Numbered from the stretch's first letter, positions 34,172-44,100 are shown. The stretch is 64,000 nt of DNA from Leptolyngbya sp. Cla-17 (GCF_016807185.1 NZ_JAEVYN010000001.1:744001-808000); one strand, 5' to 3'. Notes: generated by a model not told the origin, from the sequence alone. Made by a program: numbers and translations.

Positions 34172-35713
34172 TTAGAAAAAGGGTTGAGGACGACCGAAGG
34201 TTGTGATGTACAGGACGGCTTCGTCAATCGGAATGCCTAACACTTCGTTGACCTGATCGTCAAAGAAGCCAGCAATCCCACTCACTCCTAAACCCAGATG
34301 AATGGACGCCAGATTGAGGCGTTGACCTAGCCGTCCGGCATCCATATGCAAATAGCGATAGACGCGATCGCCGTAGGTCGCAACAGCGGCTTTTAAATCA
34401 GCAGTGTGAAAGAGCACGACCGCTGCATCCCGACCTAAATCTTGCCCTAAACACAAAAAATGGAGCTCCTGGCGAAAATTTTTGAAGCGAATTTGGCGGA
34501 GTTCCTGAGAGTTGGGAGCGTAATAGTAGCAACCTTCTTCCAAGCCATCTACAGAAGACACCACCATAAAGGTTTCTACCAAACTGAGATCAAAACAGTC
34601 AGGAGTCCCATCTAGTCCTTGCTCAACATAGTGTTGGGGTTGGTAGGTGAAGTCTAGTAGTTGCTTCAGTTCGTCAATGGTGAGCGCCTCTCCGGTGTAG
34701 GCACGAGTTGAGCGACGTTTGAGAAGGGTAGTTTCTAGGCTCTCCAGGTCTTTTCCCCAGCTAATCGCATTGGTTGCGGTTGGCACTTTCGTACAAAACG
34801 GAAAGTTGTATTTATCCGTGCGTTGCTTTTCTGTGGGAGACAGTTTCCAATTGACCTTCATGGTTTCATTTAGGTCAATTTGGGTTGCCTGATGAAAGTA
34901 AGACAGCAGCTCACCATCCGCAAGAAGGGGATATTCTACCTGCGCTCGGGTTGGAATGATTGTCTTGGCAAGGGGAAGATTTTGGCGAACTTCTAATAGA
35001 TCAGCAAGTGGAATCACCGCGATCGCGCCTTCTTGCGCAGAATCCAAATACAGTACCTGGTTTACCCCTTCATCCATAAAACTACCAATTAGATGAGGGC
35101 GATAATCATTCATGGCACAGGTTAAATCGATGTTGCCTAGCAAATGCCCAGTATCCAGACACATTCGGCGATAGGCGCGATCTTGATACCGCCATTGCGA
35201 TCGCAAAAACACTGTGGTGACAATCAATGCCAATTGGGTGTTTTCTAAGACAGGATGCCAAAAACAAGCCGCCTGTAGCTTGGTCCACAGGTCATTCTCC
35301 CAAAAATGCATTAATGAATGGGTACGAGCCTGATAGTTAAACAGTCCTGCGGGTAATAAAGGAGTGCCTCGCGAAACCAGATAGAGTTCGGCAGGATAAA
35401 GCCCGCCCGCAGAGGGAGCCGCTCGCAGATAATGAGGTTCGCCAATGGTGGGGACCATGCCCGTTAAACCATAGCTGCAAAATAAAAGCTGTGAAATTCG
35501 TTGCCACCACTTGCCTGTGGGGTTATCCGCAAATTCTTCGGGATTCTCCGTTAGAAATGGCTTCAGTTCAAACGAACTGCCAATTTTGTATTCTTTAAAC
35601 GGGATCGGTTGCTGATTCCAATCAGGCGATTTACTTTTGGCGTTAATCGTTCTGGGATCGTATTTGGTTCGTTCGTGATAGTGCTGAGCGATTGAGGCAG
35701 TCGGTTCGGGCAT
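34172..35713 (-). CDS. SagB-type / nitroreductase-fold dehydrogenase
   Basis: From ATG 35713 (MPEPTASIAQHYHERTKYDP) this is a 513-aa protein. The longer frame to 35857 would overlap the upstream gene by 76 bp, so the later start is preferred. It contains two nitroreductase-like halves: residues about 50-250 (LRAAPSAGGLYPAELYL) and 320-510 (LLKRRSTRAYTGEALTIDELKQLL, AGRLGQRLNLASIHLGLGVSGIAGF). SagB/ThcOx enzymes are FMN-dependent oxidases that oxidise azolines in peptide products; many cyanobacterial relatives stand alone, as here, with no precursor or cyclodehydratase nearby. Confidence 0.85.
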   Translation of the reverse strand: MPEPTASIAQHYHERTKYDPRTINAKSKSPDWNQQPIPFKEYKIGSSFELKPFLTENPEEFADNPTGKWWQRISQLLFCSYGLTGMVPTIGEPHYLRAAPSAGGLYPAELYLVSRGTPLLPAGLFNYQARTHSLMHFWENDLWTKLQAACFWHPVLENTQLALIVTTVFLRSQWRYQDRAYRRMCLDTGHLLGNIDLTCAMNDYRPHLIGSFMDEGVNQVLYLDSAQEGAIAVIPLADLLEVRQNLPLAKTIIPTRAQVEYPLLADGELLSYFHQATQIDLNETMKVNWKLSPTEKQRTDKYNFPFCTKVPTATNAISWGKDLESLETTLLKRRSTRAYTGEALTIDELKQLLDFTYQPQHYVEQGLDGTPDCFDLSLVETFMVVSSVDGLEEGCYYYAPNSQELRQIRFKNFRQELHFLCLGQDLGRDAAVVLFHTADLKAAVATYGDRVYRYLHMDAGRLGQRLNLASIHLGLGVSGIAGFFDDQVNEVLGIPIDEAVLYITTFGRPQPFF

Positions 35714-35781
35714 AGAGGAATTCGGCGTTTGCTTATCTCCTAAACCAATCTTGCCACTCTCGTCGAGAAAAGCGCCACTCT

Positions 35782-36699
35782 TTAGGGAGAAGTCACTGAA
35801 CGCGAAGCAGAGGGCTTTGAAACCGCCTTGTTGACTTGCTGCAATTTCGATCTCCAAAGGGCATACCCGGCAACGCTTAAATGTAAGCCATCGGTTGTCA
35901 ATTCTTCTCTGATGTAACCCTGTGTATCCGCAAAATCGCTGTACAAATCCAAATACTCTACGCCTTCATCTTGGGCAATACGCTCTAGTTTTTTGTTAAT
36001 TGTGCGAATCCAGCGGCTTGAAATGGTTGGCAGTCGATCAACCCATAAGGGCTGCTGACGCTCTTTCGGAGCAGGATCTCCTTTGATAGAGTCAAGATAT
36101 CGCCGACTTGCGCGATCGCCACCGTGGGGCAAAATCGATTGAATCACAATGGTGGCTTGCGGGTGTGCGGCTTTGAGATGGCGCACAATCTCTCGCTGAT
36201 TGGCAACCACTGTTTCGCCTCTTACCCCTTTAATTAAGTCATTAATGCCCACCATGACAAAAATAGTTTGGGGCTTGGTTTGATCAAAAAACTTAACTCG
36301 CTTGAGCAGCCCATAGGATGTTTCACCCGAAATGCCTTGATTGAGCCAAGTGGCTTCTGCGGGCAGCAGATTGCTAGGAAACCATAAACTCAAGGAATCA
36401 CCCGCTAAGACTTTTAACTGGCTAGGCGACTGATCCGCGATCGCCGATGCCTCTCGACTAAGCATTTGCACCCATTGCTCGTAATTCAACTGCCGCCGCA
36501 CTCCAACTTTGGTGTTGAGAGTCGTAGAACTGGGTGGCGATGGGTAAGGAGAGGGTTGGTCAACCGTAGACGCACGCACCTGAGAAGAACTCCGCAAGCT
36601 ATCTCGATGAAAGCTAAACAGTGCAATTGGGAGTAACATCCCACTGACTAAACTCAAGGATACAGCCCAGGTTGGTAAAGCGCTAAAACGTCTAAACAC
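35782..36699 (-). CDS. SGNH/GDSL-family hydrolase, membrane-anchored or secreted
   Basis: This 305-aa protein has an N-terminal signal anchor (WAVSLSLVSGMLLPIALF) and a Ser/Pro-rich linker. The SGNH domain follows: block I LAGDSLSLW (nucleophile Ser), block II NQGISGETS (Gly), block III VMVGINDL (Asn), block V TTDGLHLSVAGY (Asp/His). All catalytic positions are present, so an extracytoplasmic esterase, lipase or acetyl-hydrolase is likely. The substrate is unknown. It is upstream of the SagB-like gene on the same strand. Confidence 0.9.
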   Translation of the reverse strand: MFRRFSALPTWAVSLSLVSGMLLPIALFSFHRDSLRSSSQVRASTVDQPSPYPSPPSSTTLNTKVGVRRQLNYEQWVQMLSREASAIADQSPSQLKVLAGDSLSLWFPSNLLPAEATWLNQGISGETSYGLLKRVKFFDQTKPQTIFVMVGINDLIKGVRGETVVANQREIVRHLKAAHPQATIVIQSILPHGGDRASRRYLDSIKGDPAPKERQQPLWVDRLPTISSRWIRTINKKLERIAQDEGVEYLDLYSDFADTQGYIREELTTDGLHLSVAGYALWRSKLQQVNKAVSKPSASRSVTSP

Positions 36700-36734
36700 T
36701 TACTCAAATCAGACACGTTGGATCAGATTGTAAA

Positions 36735-36794
36735 GGCTATCTTGGAAACGGTTACAAATCAGCTCAAAAACTGTTTGCAGCCACCAAGATAGCC
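36735..36794. terminator. Long inverted repeat, possible terminator
   Basis: A perfect 11-bp stem (36735-36745 with 36784-36794, GGCTATCTTGG/CCAAGATAGCC) has a long, partly self-pairing loop. It follows the truncated amt on the minus strand. The T tract is weak. Confidence 0.5.
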
Positions 36795-36842
36795 CTTATT
36801 TCTAGACTTTAACAGTGAAGTAAGAACTCAATGAAGCACCTA

Positions 36843-37505
36843 TTAAATCTCAGATGTCCTGGTTGTGTCAGAAGTTCTAGTAGCAAAACTGAGTTCAGCA
36901 GCAATGCTTTCGCCATAGGCTTCTTCACCATGCTCGTGTATATCTAGCCCTTCGTCTTCCACTTCAGGTTTAACTCGCAGTGGCATAAATACTGCAATCA
37001 CCTTAAAGATGACAAAGGTGCCAATACCCGCAATGACATAAGCAATTAACACGGCCACAATCTGAATCACCAACTGATTAAAGTTGCCATACAGCAACCC
37101 ATCTGCACCCAATCCATTCACCGCTTTGGTTGCAAAAATCCCTGTTAAGATTGCGCCAACGGTTCCACCAACGCCATGGATTGGAAACGTATCAAGGGCA
37201 TCGTCAAATTGGATTCTCGCTTTCAAGCTGACCGCAAAAAAGCAGCATAGGGAAACGATCGCACCAATAATAATTGACGAAACTGGAGTGACAAAGCCTG
37301 CTGCTGGCGTAATGCCGACCAATCCAGACACAAAGCCGCTACCAATTCCCACGGCTGTGGGTTTGCCTTTACCAAACCACTCTGCCAGTGCCCAAGCCAG
37401 CCCACCGGCTGATGCAGCCACAGTGGTTGCCACAAACGCGACGGTTGCAGAAGGACCGGCTCCAATATCTCTACCAATAAGGAAAGCTGCCTTCAGCATG
37501 CACAC
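36843..37505 (-). pseudogene. amt: 5'-truncated ammonium transporter (amt) relic
   Basis: The 220-codon frame encodes only the C-terminal half of an Amt protein: TVAFVATTVAASAGGLAWALAE, SGLVGITPAAGFVTP, FDDALDTFPIHGVGGTVGAILTGIF and the cytoplasmic tail GLDIHEHGEEAYGE. The N-terminal TM1-5 region, with the ammonium-recruiting vestibule, is absent, and the upstream 340 bp show no trace of it. The frame's first residues (MCMLKAAFLIGRDI) look unrelated to Amt. It lies downstream of an intact amt. It is probably a deletion relic, although an expressed half-protein cannot be excluded. Confidence 0.8.
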
Positions 37506-37718
37506 TATGCGAAAATAGCAATCTTTCTATGGATAGAATCTAATGGAGTTGATTGTGATTCCATCAGTTAACGTGAGTTGTATTGTAAGTAACAAAAGCA
37601 GTTGGGGATGGCGGGGATAGAAAGCCCATCAAACCCATTAGCACTTAAATTTTTGAGATTAAGATTGAAAGAAAAACGTTTGATATCTTTTCAGATTGCA
37701 TCAAAACTTTGCATTGCA

Positions 37719-37764
37719 TAAAAAAGTGGAATCTTAAAATTCTGAATGAATTAAGATTCCACTT
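37719..37764 (-). terminator. Terminator downstream of intact amt
   Basis: A perfect 14-bp stem (37724-37737 with 37751-37764) is followed on the minus strand by a T tract. It ends the amt transcript and isolates the truncated copy, which therefore lacks a read-through promoter from amt. Confidence 0.85.
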
Positions 37765-37848
37765 ACTTTAATAACTGACCTAAATACAAGCCTCTATTAA
37801 GTCAATCTAATTTTTCTAAGCACGTAGCTACTTAGTTTTATCGTTTGC

Positions 37849-39444
37849 TTAATAATTCTGACTTGCAACTCCAGGGTTACCCATCCCACCGGATAGGTCA
37901 GAATTAGAACTGGTGCTGTCTTTAACGAACCCTGCATAGGCTTCCATGCCATGTTCGCCAATATCCAGCCCAATAAACTCTTCTTCTTCAGTCACTCGGA
38001 TACCTAAAGTTGACTTTAGGATGAACCAAAAGATAGTAGAAACAAGCACGGTAAAGCCGCCAACTGTCATAACGCCTACGAATTGATGCCAAAGCTGCTC
38101 AATTCCGCCACCCAAAAACAAGCCAGCCTTAGGACCTGCTGAATACAACGCACCCGCTACGTCGCTGGGTCCCACTGCAAACAAGCCTACTGCTAAAGTT
38201 CCCCAGACTCCACAAACCAAGTGAACCGATGTAGCCCCAACCGGATCGTCAACCTTAATTTTGTCGAAGAACCCGACTGCGAATACCACCAAAACTCCCC
38301 CAATCGTACCAATGACGGCAGCGGCTGGAACTGTAACAAAGGCGCAAGCGGCGGTAACTGATACCAAACCTGCCAGAATGCCGTTGATAATCATGGAAAG
38401 GTCAGGTTTGCCTAAATACAGCCATGCAGTGATAGTTGCGGCAAGTCCACCAAATGCCCCAGCGGTGTTGGTAGTAATTGCAATATGAGAAATGAGGGAA
38501 CCATCGCCTACTGCCATGGTAGAACCAGGGTTAAAGCCAAACCAGCCTAACCACAGAATTAGAGTGCCTAAGGTGGCAATGCTCATGTTGTGTGCAGGCA
38601 GTGCGTTTGAGTGACCATCTGCCCCATATTTGCCTAGCCGAGGACCAAGAATTGCGGCACCCATTAGGGCAGCCCAACCGCCTACCGAGTGAACCACAGT
38701 TGTACCTGCAAAATCCCAGAAGCCCAACGTTTGTAGCCAGCCGCCGCCCCAAATCCAGTGCCCGGTGATGGGATAAGCAATCCCTACGAGCAAAAAGCTA
38801 AATATTAAAAAGCTCATAAACTTGATGCGTTCTGCCACCGCTCCAGATACGATTGTGGCGGCTGTTCCGGCAAAGACAAGCTGAAAGAAAAATTTTGCCA
38901 GTAGGGGAACACCTGCCCAATTAAGAGCGCTAAAGATTCCTTGATAAGCGTCTCCTGTGGCTGGGCTATTATCTGCGCCTGCCAAGAAAAAGCCGCCGCC
39001 GCCACCAATGAAACCACCGCCAGTAGTGCTAAACATCAGCCCAAAGCCGATCGCCCAAAATGCGATCGTGGAGAGCGCAAACACAATTAGATTTTTGGAT
39101 AGCACATTCACAGCATTCTTCTGACGGCAGAAGCCAGTTTCCAACATGCAAAAACCAGCGTTCATAAAGAAGACCAACATGCCAGCCACCAGCACCCACA
39201 TGGTATCGAGACCCACTTTTAGGGTTTCAGTGGTTTTTGCGACATCTGCCAGCGTCGGCGCAGCTTGGGCAAAGGCTTCATATCCCCAAATTAATACAAT
39301 GATCAAGGCAAGGGGAATGCATGCCTGAGCGCTGGGGGATAGCTTTCTAGAGTACCAATCTAGCGATCGCCATTGGTTTGTTTGGGTTGGCGCTAAACGC
39401 TGCCTCCTCCGGGCAGAAGGCTTAGACGGAAGTTTTGTGATCAT
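37849..39444 (-). CDS. amt: Ammonium transporter Amt
   Basis: From ATG 39444 (MITKLPSKPSARRRQR) the protein is 531 aa; an upstream ATG at 39495 would add 17 residues. After a basic N-terminus and a signal-like helix, eleven membrane segments carry Amt landmarks: MNAGFCMLETGFCRQKN, AGTAATIVSGAVAERIKF, GGWAALMGAAILGPRLGKY, WFGFNPGST, and the pore-region VHLVCGVWGTLAVGLF. The tail EEFIGLDIGEHGMEAYAGF is the conserved cytoplasmic regulatory segment. It imports ammonium, in cyanobacteria typically under NtcA control. A candidate site is at 39692-39705. Confidence 0.95.
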   Translation of the reverse strand: MITKLPSKPSARRRQRLAPTQTNQWRSLDWYSRKLSPSAQACIPLALIIVLIWGYEAFAQAAPTLADVAKTTETLKVGLDTMWVLVAGMLVFFMNAGFCMLETGFCRQKNAVNVLSKNLIVFALSTIAFWAIGFGLMFSTTGGGFIGGGGGFFLAGADNSPATGDAYQGIFSALNWAGVPLLAKFFFQLVFAGTAATIVSGAVAERIKFMSFLIFSFLLVGIAYPITGHWIWGGGWLQTLGFWDFAGTTVVHSVGGWAALMGAAILGPRLGKYGADGHSNALPAHNMSIATLGTLILWLGWFGFNPGSTMAVGDGSLISHIAITTNTAGAFGGLAATITAWLYLGKPDLSMIINGILAGLVSVTAACAFVTVPAAAVIGTIGGVLVVFAVGFFDKIKVDDPVGATSVHLVCGVWGTLAVGLFAVGPSDVAGALYSAGPKAGLFLGGGIEQLWHQFVGVMTVGGFTVLVSTIFWFILKSTLGIRVTEEEEFIGLDIGEHGMEAYAGFVKDSTSSNSDLSGGMGNPGVASQNY

Positions 39445-39691
39445 TAGTAGGAATTCCTCACTGGAGTTAATGAGTGGCACTTTGACGAACAGCATCCTAA
39501 TTGATAGGAGTATGAGAAACCTCAGAAATCAGCGCAACCCTGAGCGATCGCAAGGCCTCAAGCTTTTTGAAGCAAACACTCAGATGCCTAACGCATAGAT
39601 TGCTGGATGTCATCCCACCTTTCAGGGATGTCTAAAGAAAAGAACAAAAATAACCCTTAATGAATTCCATCTTTTTCGACCCGGTTATTCT

Positions 39692-39705
39692 GTAATCTTT
39701 TATAC
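39692..39705. promoter_or_regulatory. Candidate NtcA site upstream of amt
   Basis: GTA-ATCTTTTA-TAC matches the NtcA consensus GTA-N8-TAC. It is about 250 bp upstream of the amt start. No clear TAN3T -10 box was seen at the usual spacing, and such matches occur by chance every few kb. The rest of 39445-40017 is non-coding. Confidence 0.35.
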
Positions 39706-40017
39706 AAAAATTATTCTCTTTTTCGAAGGCTAAAAGTTTGACATCTATATGAACTACGTAGCTGCTAAGCGTTAGACGACCTGCCATTTTCTCTTACTAA
39801 TGGGTAATCGCCTTGCCGACGTATAAAAAAGCTTCAAATGACACTCTGTAAAATCCGTTCCAGTGATTTTTTTGGCAGTTTAGATTCAACACAATCACTG
39901 CTGATAAAGACTTAGACAAAAAAAGCGTGATCTATCCACGAAAAAACGTCAAAAAGACTGACAAAGATACCGTTATAGAGTAGATATGTCTAGGGAACTT
40001 ATGAAGCTTGGTGAACT

Positions 40018-41910
40018 ATGGGCAGCGTGGGTAAGTTTTTTATCAAATTGAATCAAATGAGTCCTTTGAGTCCTTTTAATTTGAGTTTCTTTAAACAAAG
40101 ATCGCGATTGGCGATCGCAGTGATTACACCACTACTGTTTTGCGGAATGGGGCGATCGCATCCTGCCCTATCAGCAACCATCACTATCGCCCAATCATTT
40201 GATTCCAGTGACACCCTCGAACAGCCAACACCTGAGCAGCCAAATATTTTAGAGCCATCCGCTCCTACCACAAATCCCGACTGCTCGCCTGCCCAAGCGA
40301 CTCAAGCCACCAATGGCATCACTCAACTTGTGAGCAATATTTCTCAAACTGCCAACTGGGTTGAGCAGCCTGCCTTTGGCATGGGAGCGATCGTCGGTCA
40401 GATCGCCCCGCAAGTGATGGCGTATCTTAATCCCAGCCCTTTCCCTGAAATTAACTCTTTGGCACGCCAAGCCAAGGTACCCGTCATGATGTACCACGAC
40501 ATTCTGCCGGAGAAACTCGTGTTCTTTGATGTCACACCGCAAGAGTTTGAGCAGCACCTACAGCTAATCAAGCAAAAAGGGCTAACGCCCATCAGCATGG
40601 ATCAGCTTGTGACACACCTCCGCACAGGAGTTTCACTGCCAACCAAACCGATTTTGCTCACCTTCGACGATGGCTATAAAGGTCATTACGACTATATATA
40701 TCCCCTGCTAAAGAAATATAGATATCCAGCGCTCTTCTCAATCTATACCGCTAAAGTCGGTAAACAAATGGGACGCTCCAGCCTCAACTGGGAACAACTG
40801 CGAGAAATGGCAAAAGACCCGCTCGTGACGATCGCCTCTCACAGCGTCAACCACAAGGTAATGGATGGGCTACCCCCAGCTCAACTGCTGATCGAAACTC
40901 AAGAGTCTAAGCGGATTCTAGAGACAGAGCTAGGCATCCCCATGCGCTACTTCACTTATCCAGAAGGTAAGTTTGACAAAGCTGCTCTAGAATCTGTGCA
41001 AGCAGCAGGATACTCAGCAGCACTGACGATGAATGATGCTGACGAGCAGCTGGCAGGTCAGTCACAGAGTTTACTAGCGATCGGGCGAATTGGACAATCC
41101 CGGATTCAAGAAATGGTGGATATTGCTTGGGGTGGCTCCCCAATGACATCCATTAGCATGGGATTCAACTTTACCGCCCCTGTACGTCGGCTGGATGCGA
41201 CGATTAATCAAACTCCATTTATTTTTATTGCTGGCGGCAAACCCGTTACCATCCACTACAACACGCGTGGGCAAATCCCTCAGATTGTTGCGAATACTCC
41301 TGTGATAGCAGCCGTAGATGGCACCTTCTTCTCATTAGAAATGTTGGATTCCAACGAAATGTTAGGACCAATTTATAGCCAAAGCCATGGCAGGTTTATC
41401 CCTGGTAAGCGGGGAGAAATTCCATTTTTAGAAAACCGTCCTCTTGTTTTGATCGGAACTGAAGCAGTCAAATTTGTTCCTTTTAACTTCAAAAAGCACA
41501 ACACCTTAGCAGCCATCCAAGCAGAACTTCCCACTGTGACCGACGCTTTTGTTGCCGCTGGTTGGCTCGTTGACAATGGCAAACCTCAGCCTTTAGAGCG
41601 ATTTGGTCGCCTGTATAGCGTCAATGAATTGAGACATCGCGCATTTTGGGGCATTAACCAGCAGGGTCAACCTCAAATCGGAGTTTCTACTGAACCAATT
41701 GGCTCTGTGGATTTAGGCATAGCTCTTGCCAAAGCAGGATTTCGAGATGCGGTCATGTTAGATTCAGGTGCCAGCACCTCTTTGGCTTATAAAGGCAAGT
41801 CCTTAGTAGGGTATGAACCCCGTGCTGTCCCCCACGTAGTTGGCTTGATCCCGCCACCGGGCGATGTAGGAACAGCCTGTCCCCTTGTTACATCCTCTAT
41901 TTCTCCATGA
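40018..41910 (+). CDS. Polysaccharide deacetylase (NodB) - phosphodiester glycosidase (NAGPA-like) fusion
   Basis: This 630-aa exported protein has a basic N-terminus, a hydrophobic signal (LAIAVITPLLFCGMG) and a Pro/Thr-rich linker. Next is a NodB homology domain (residues about 155-350): MMYHDI, catalytic LTFDDGYKGHY with the Asp-Asp pair, metal-binding His in ASHSVNH, and YFTYPEGKF. Residues about 380-620 match the phosphodiester glycosidase/NAGPA fold (AAVDGTFFS, then SVNELRHRAFWGI and DAVMLDSGASTSLAY). It likely modifies cell-wall or extracellular polysaccharide. The start could be the later ATG at 40057. Confidence 0.88.
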   Translation: MGSVGKFFIKLNQMSPLSPFNLSFFKQRSRLAIAVITPLLFCGMGRSHPALSATITIAQSFDSSDTLEQPTPEQPNILEPSAPTTNPDCSPAQATQATNGITQLVSNISQTANWVEQPAFGMGAIVGQIAPQVMAYLNPSPFPEINSLARQAKVPVMMYHDILPEKLVFFDVTPQEFEQHLQLIKQKGLTPISMDQLVTHLRTGVSLPTKPILLTFDDGYKGHYDYIYPLLKKYRYPALFSIYTAKVGKQMGRSSLNWEQLREMAKDPLVTIASHSVNHKVMDGLPPAQLLIETQESKRILETELGIPMRYFTYPEGKFDKAALESVQAAGYSAALTMNDADEQLAGQSQSLLAIGRIGQSRIQEMVDIAWGGSPMTSISMGFNFTAPVRRLDATINQTPFIFIAGGKPVTIHYNTRGQIPQIVANTPVIAAVDGTFFSLEMLDSNEMLGPIYSQSHGRFIPGKRGEIPFLENRPLVLIGTEAVKFVPFNFKKHNTLAAIQAELPTVTDAFVAAGWLVDNGKPQPLERFGRLYSVNELRHRAFWGINQQGQPQIGVSTEPIGSVDLGIALAKAGFRDAVMLDSGASTSLAYKGKSLVGYEPRAVPHVVGLIPPPGDVGTACPLVTSSISP

Positions 41911-42045
41911 GTATTTTTACTCTTCTTTAAAGAATGACTATTGGCAATTTTGTTGATTGTTACTTTCTTTCTCTTTAGCTATCCTTAAACCCCATGCTAT
42001 TATTGAGAACTGCTGACTTTGTGTAAATAGGAATTCGGACGACCC

Positions 42046-42315
42046 ATGGCTCTGCTGCAACAGCAAAAACAAGAAATTATTTCCTCCTATCAAGTTCACG
42101 AAACCGACACGGGTTCTGCGGATGTTCAAGTAGCAATGCTAACTGAACGGATCAATCGCTTGAGTGGACACTTGAAAACCAATAAGAAAGACCACTCCTC
42201 CCGCAGAGGTTTGCTAAAAATGATTGGTCAAAGAAAAAGTCTGTTGGCTTATATTCAGACTGGAGACAATGCTCGCTACCGTGCATTAATCACTAAGCTG
42301 GGCATTCGCGGCTAA
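42046..42315 (+). CDS. rpsO: 30S ribosomal protein S15
   Basis: This is an 89-aa protein of normal length with the S15 signature: HETDTGSADVQVAMLTERI, then LSGHLKTNKKDHSSRRGLL and MIGQRKSLLAYI. S15 is an early binder of the 16S rRNA central domain. It precedes the PAM68 gene by 17 bp. Confidence 0.98.
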   Translation: MALLQQQKQEIISSYQVHETDTGSADVQVAMLTERINRLSGHLKTNKKDHSSRRGLLKMIGQRKSLLAYIQTGDNARYRALITKLGIRG

Positions 42316-42332
42316 TCCAAGGAAAAGCGGTC

Positions 42333-42908
42333 ATGTCATCAAAGTCTTGGAAGCCATCGAAAAACAAAGATAAACGTGAAGAGACTACAGGAGCATCCCA
42401 GGATAGTGACCTGGCTGGCTCTTCGCGTTTACCGTTTGAGCCACAGAGCAGTAAAAAAGCTCTAAGAGGTGGCGCTCAAGCCTCTAAGTCCAAACTGGAC
42501 ATACCTTCTAAGGGGGTATCTCTGGAGAAGACAGAGCAAGTGAAAAAACAGGCTAATCAAAATATAGCTTCGGTTCCTAACCGTTCTGCTGCTGTGCCGG
42601 AAGCAGTTAGTAAACGCATGGTTAGGCGGATTCTGTTTTTTTCTGGCATTCCATCTAGCCTTGGAATGTTGACATTTATAATTAGTTATATAGTCGTTAG
42701 CCAACACTATTTTAAGCTTCCACCAGTAGTAGTTTTTTTGATTAGTCTTGGCTTCTTTGGATTGGGCGTTTTAGGTCTTAGCTATGGTGCCCTTTCTGCG
42801 TCTTGGGATGAAGATCGGATTGGAAATTGGTTTGGCTGGAGTGAATTTAAAACCAATTTTGGACGAATGATCGCATCGTGGCGAGAAGCCCGACAAAAAG
42901 AGTCATAA
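42333..42908 (+). CDS. PAM68-family photosystem II assembly protein
   Basis: This 191-aa protein has a long, charged, low-complexity N-terminus (about 95 residues). Two membrane helices follow: RRILFFSGIPSSLGMLTFIISYIVV (split by a Gly/Pro turn) and VVVFLISLGFFGLGVLGLSYGALSASWDE. This two-helix core with YGALSASWDE is typical of PAM68/DUF3464, required for PSII assembly in plants and Synechocystis (Sll0933). It follows rpsO by 17 bp. Confidence 0.88.
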   Translation: MSSKSWKPSKNKDKREETTGASQDSDLAGSSRLPFEPQSSKKALRGGAQASKSKLDIPSKGVSLEKTEQVKKQANQNIASVPNRSAAVPEAVSKRMVRRILFFSGIPSSLGMLTFIISYIVVSQHYFKLPPVVVFLISLGFFGLGVLGLSYGALSASWDEDRIGNWFGWSEFKTNFGRMIASWREARQKES

Positions 42909-42976
42909 CCTCTCATAACTTGAGCTTTGGCTCGCCATTTTGCATACCATTCACAACGTACCAAGGATAGAAACCC

Positions 42977-44038
42977 ATGATCGTGATCATGAAAACTGGC
43001 TCTCCAGAAGCTGAAGTTACCCGCCTTACTGAGGAATTTATAACCTGGGGACTCAGCCCCGAAAAAATTATTGGCACCCATAAGGTTGTAATTGGGTTAG
43101 TAGGCGAAACGGTAGATATGGACCCCCGGCAGATTCAAGAGTCAAGCCCTTGGATTGAAGAGGTATTGCGAGTAGAAAAACCTTACAAGCGTGCCAGTCG
43201 AGAGTATCGGCAAGGAGACCCTAGTCAAATCACTGTTTCGACACCCAATGGAGCCGTCACGTTTGGCGAGCGTTACCCCCTAGTAGTGGTAGCAGGTCCT
43301 TGCTCTGTTGAAAATGAAGAAATGATTGTGGAAACGGCACGGCGCGTGAAAGCGGCTGGCGCACAGTTTCTTCGAGGCGGAGCCTACAAGCCACGCACGT
43401 CTCCGTATGCGTTTCAAGGACATGGAGAAAGTGCCTTAGGACTGTTGGCACAGGCTCGTGAAGAGACTGGACTAGGCATTATTACCGAACTAATGGATGC
43501 AGCAGACTTAGAGCCGCTAGCAGAGGTGGCAGACATCATCCAGATTGGTGCCCGTAATATGCAAAACTTTTCTCTGTTGAAAAAGGTGGGCGCGCAAGAA
43601 AAACCCATTCTGTTAAAGCGTGGCATGGCGGCAACTATTGAAGATTGGTTGATGGCGGCAGAATACATTCTGGCAGCAGGCAATCCTAATGTAATTCTCT
43701 GTGAGCGGGGGATTCGCACTTTCGACAGTAAGTACACCCGCAATACATTGGATTTATCTTGTATTCCAGTTTTGCGATCGCTGACTCATTTGCCGATCAT
43801 GATTGATCCTAGTCATGGCACAGGCAAGTGGGAGTATGTACCTTCTATGGCGGCGGCTTCCATTGCCGCGGGTACTGATTCTTTGATGATTGAAGTTCAC
43901 CCCAATCCCAAAAAAGCCATGTCTGATGGTCCGCAATCTCTGACTCCAGAGCGGTTTGACCAGTTAATGCAAGAGCTTTCGGTTGTGGGTAAAGCGATGG
44001 GTCGTTGGATTGAGCAGCCTGTATTGGCGGCAGTTTAG
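42977..44038 (+). CDS. aroF: 3-deoxy-7-phosphoheptulonate (DAHP) synthase
   Basis: This enzyme condenses phosphoenolpyruvate and erythrose 4-phosphate, the first step of the shikimate pathway. The 353-aa protein has an N-terminal ferredoxin-like regulatory domain (residues 1-70, MIVIMKTGSPEAEV...) and an AroA-Ibeta/KDO8PS-like barrel: VAGPCSVENEEMI, RGGAYKPRTSPYAFQG, IQIGARNMQNFSLL, LKRGMAATIEDWL, MIDPSHGTGK. The added domain usually confers aromatic feedback control. It has its own terminator. Confidence 0.95.
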   Translation: MIVIMKTGSPEAEVTRLTEEFITWGLSPEKIIGTHKVVIGLVGETVDMDPRQIQESSPWIEEVLRVEKPYKRASREYRQGDPSQITVSTPNGAVTFGERYPLVVVAGPCSVENEEMIVETARRVKAAGAQFLRGGAYKPRTSPYAFQGHGESALGLLAQAREETGLGIITELMDAADLEPLAEVADIIQIGARNMQNFSLLKKVGAQEKPILLKRGMAATIEDWLMAAEYILAAGNPNVILCERGIRTFDSKYTRNTLDLSCIPVLRSLTHLPIMIDPSHGTGKWEYVPSMAAASIAAGTDSLMIEVHPNPKKAMSDGPQSLTPERFDQLMQELSVVGKAMGRWIEQPVLAAV

Positions 44039-44069
44039 GCAGTAAACCAAAAAACGGTGATATTTGTAG

Positions 44070-44100
44070 TAGGGGCATTTCGTGAAATGCCCCTATTTTT
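44070..44100 (+). terminator. Rho-independent terminator after aroF
   Basis: A perfect stem TAGGGGCATTTC/GAAATGCCCCTA (44070-44081 with 44084-44095) is followed by T5. Confidence 0.9.
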
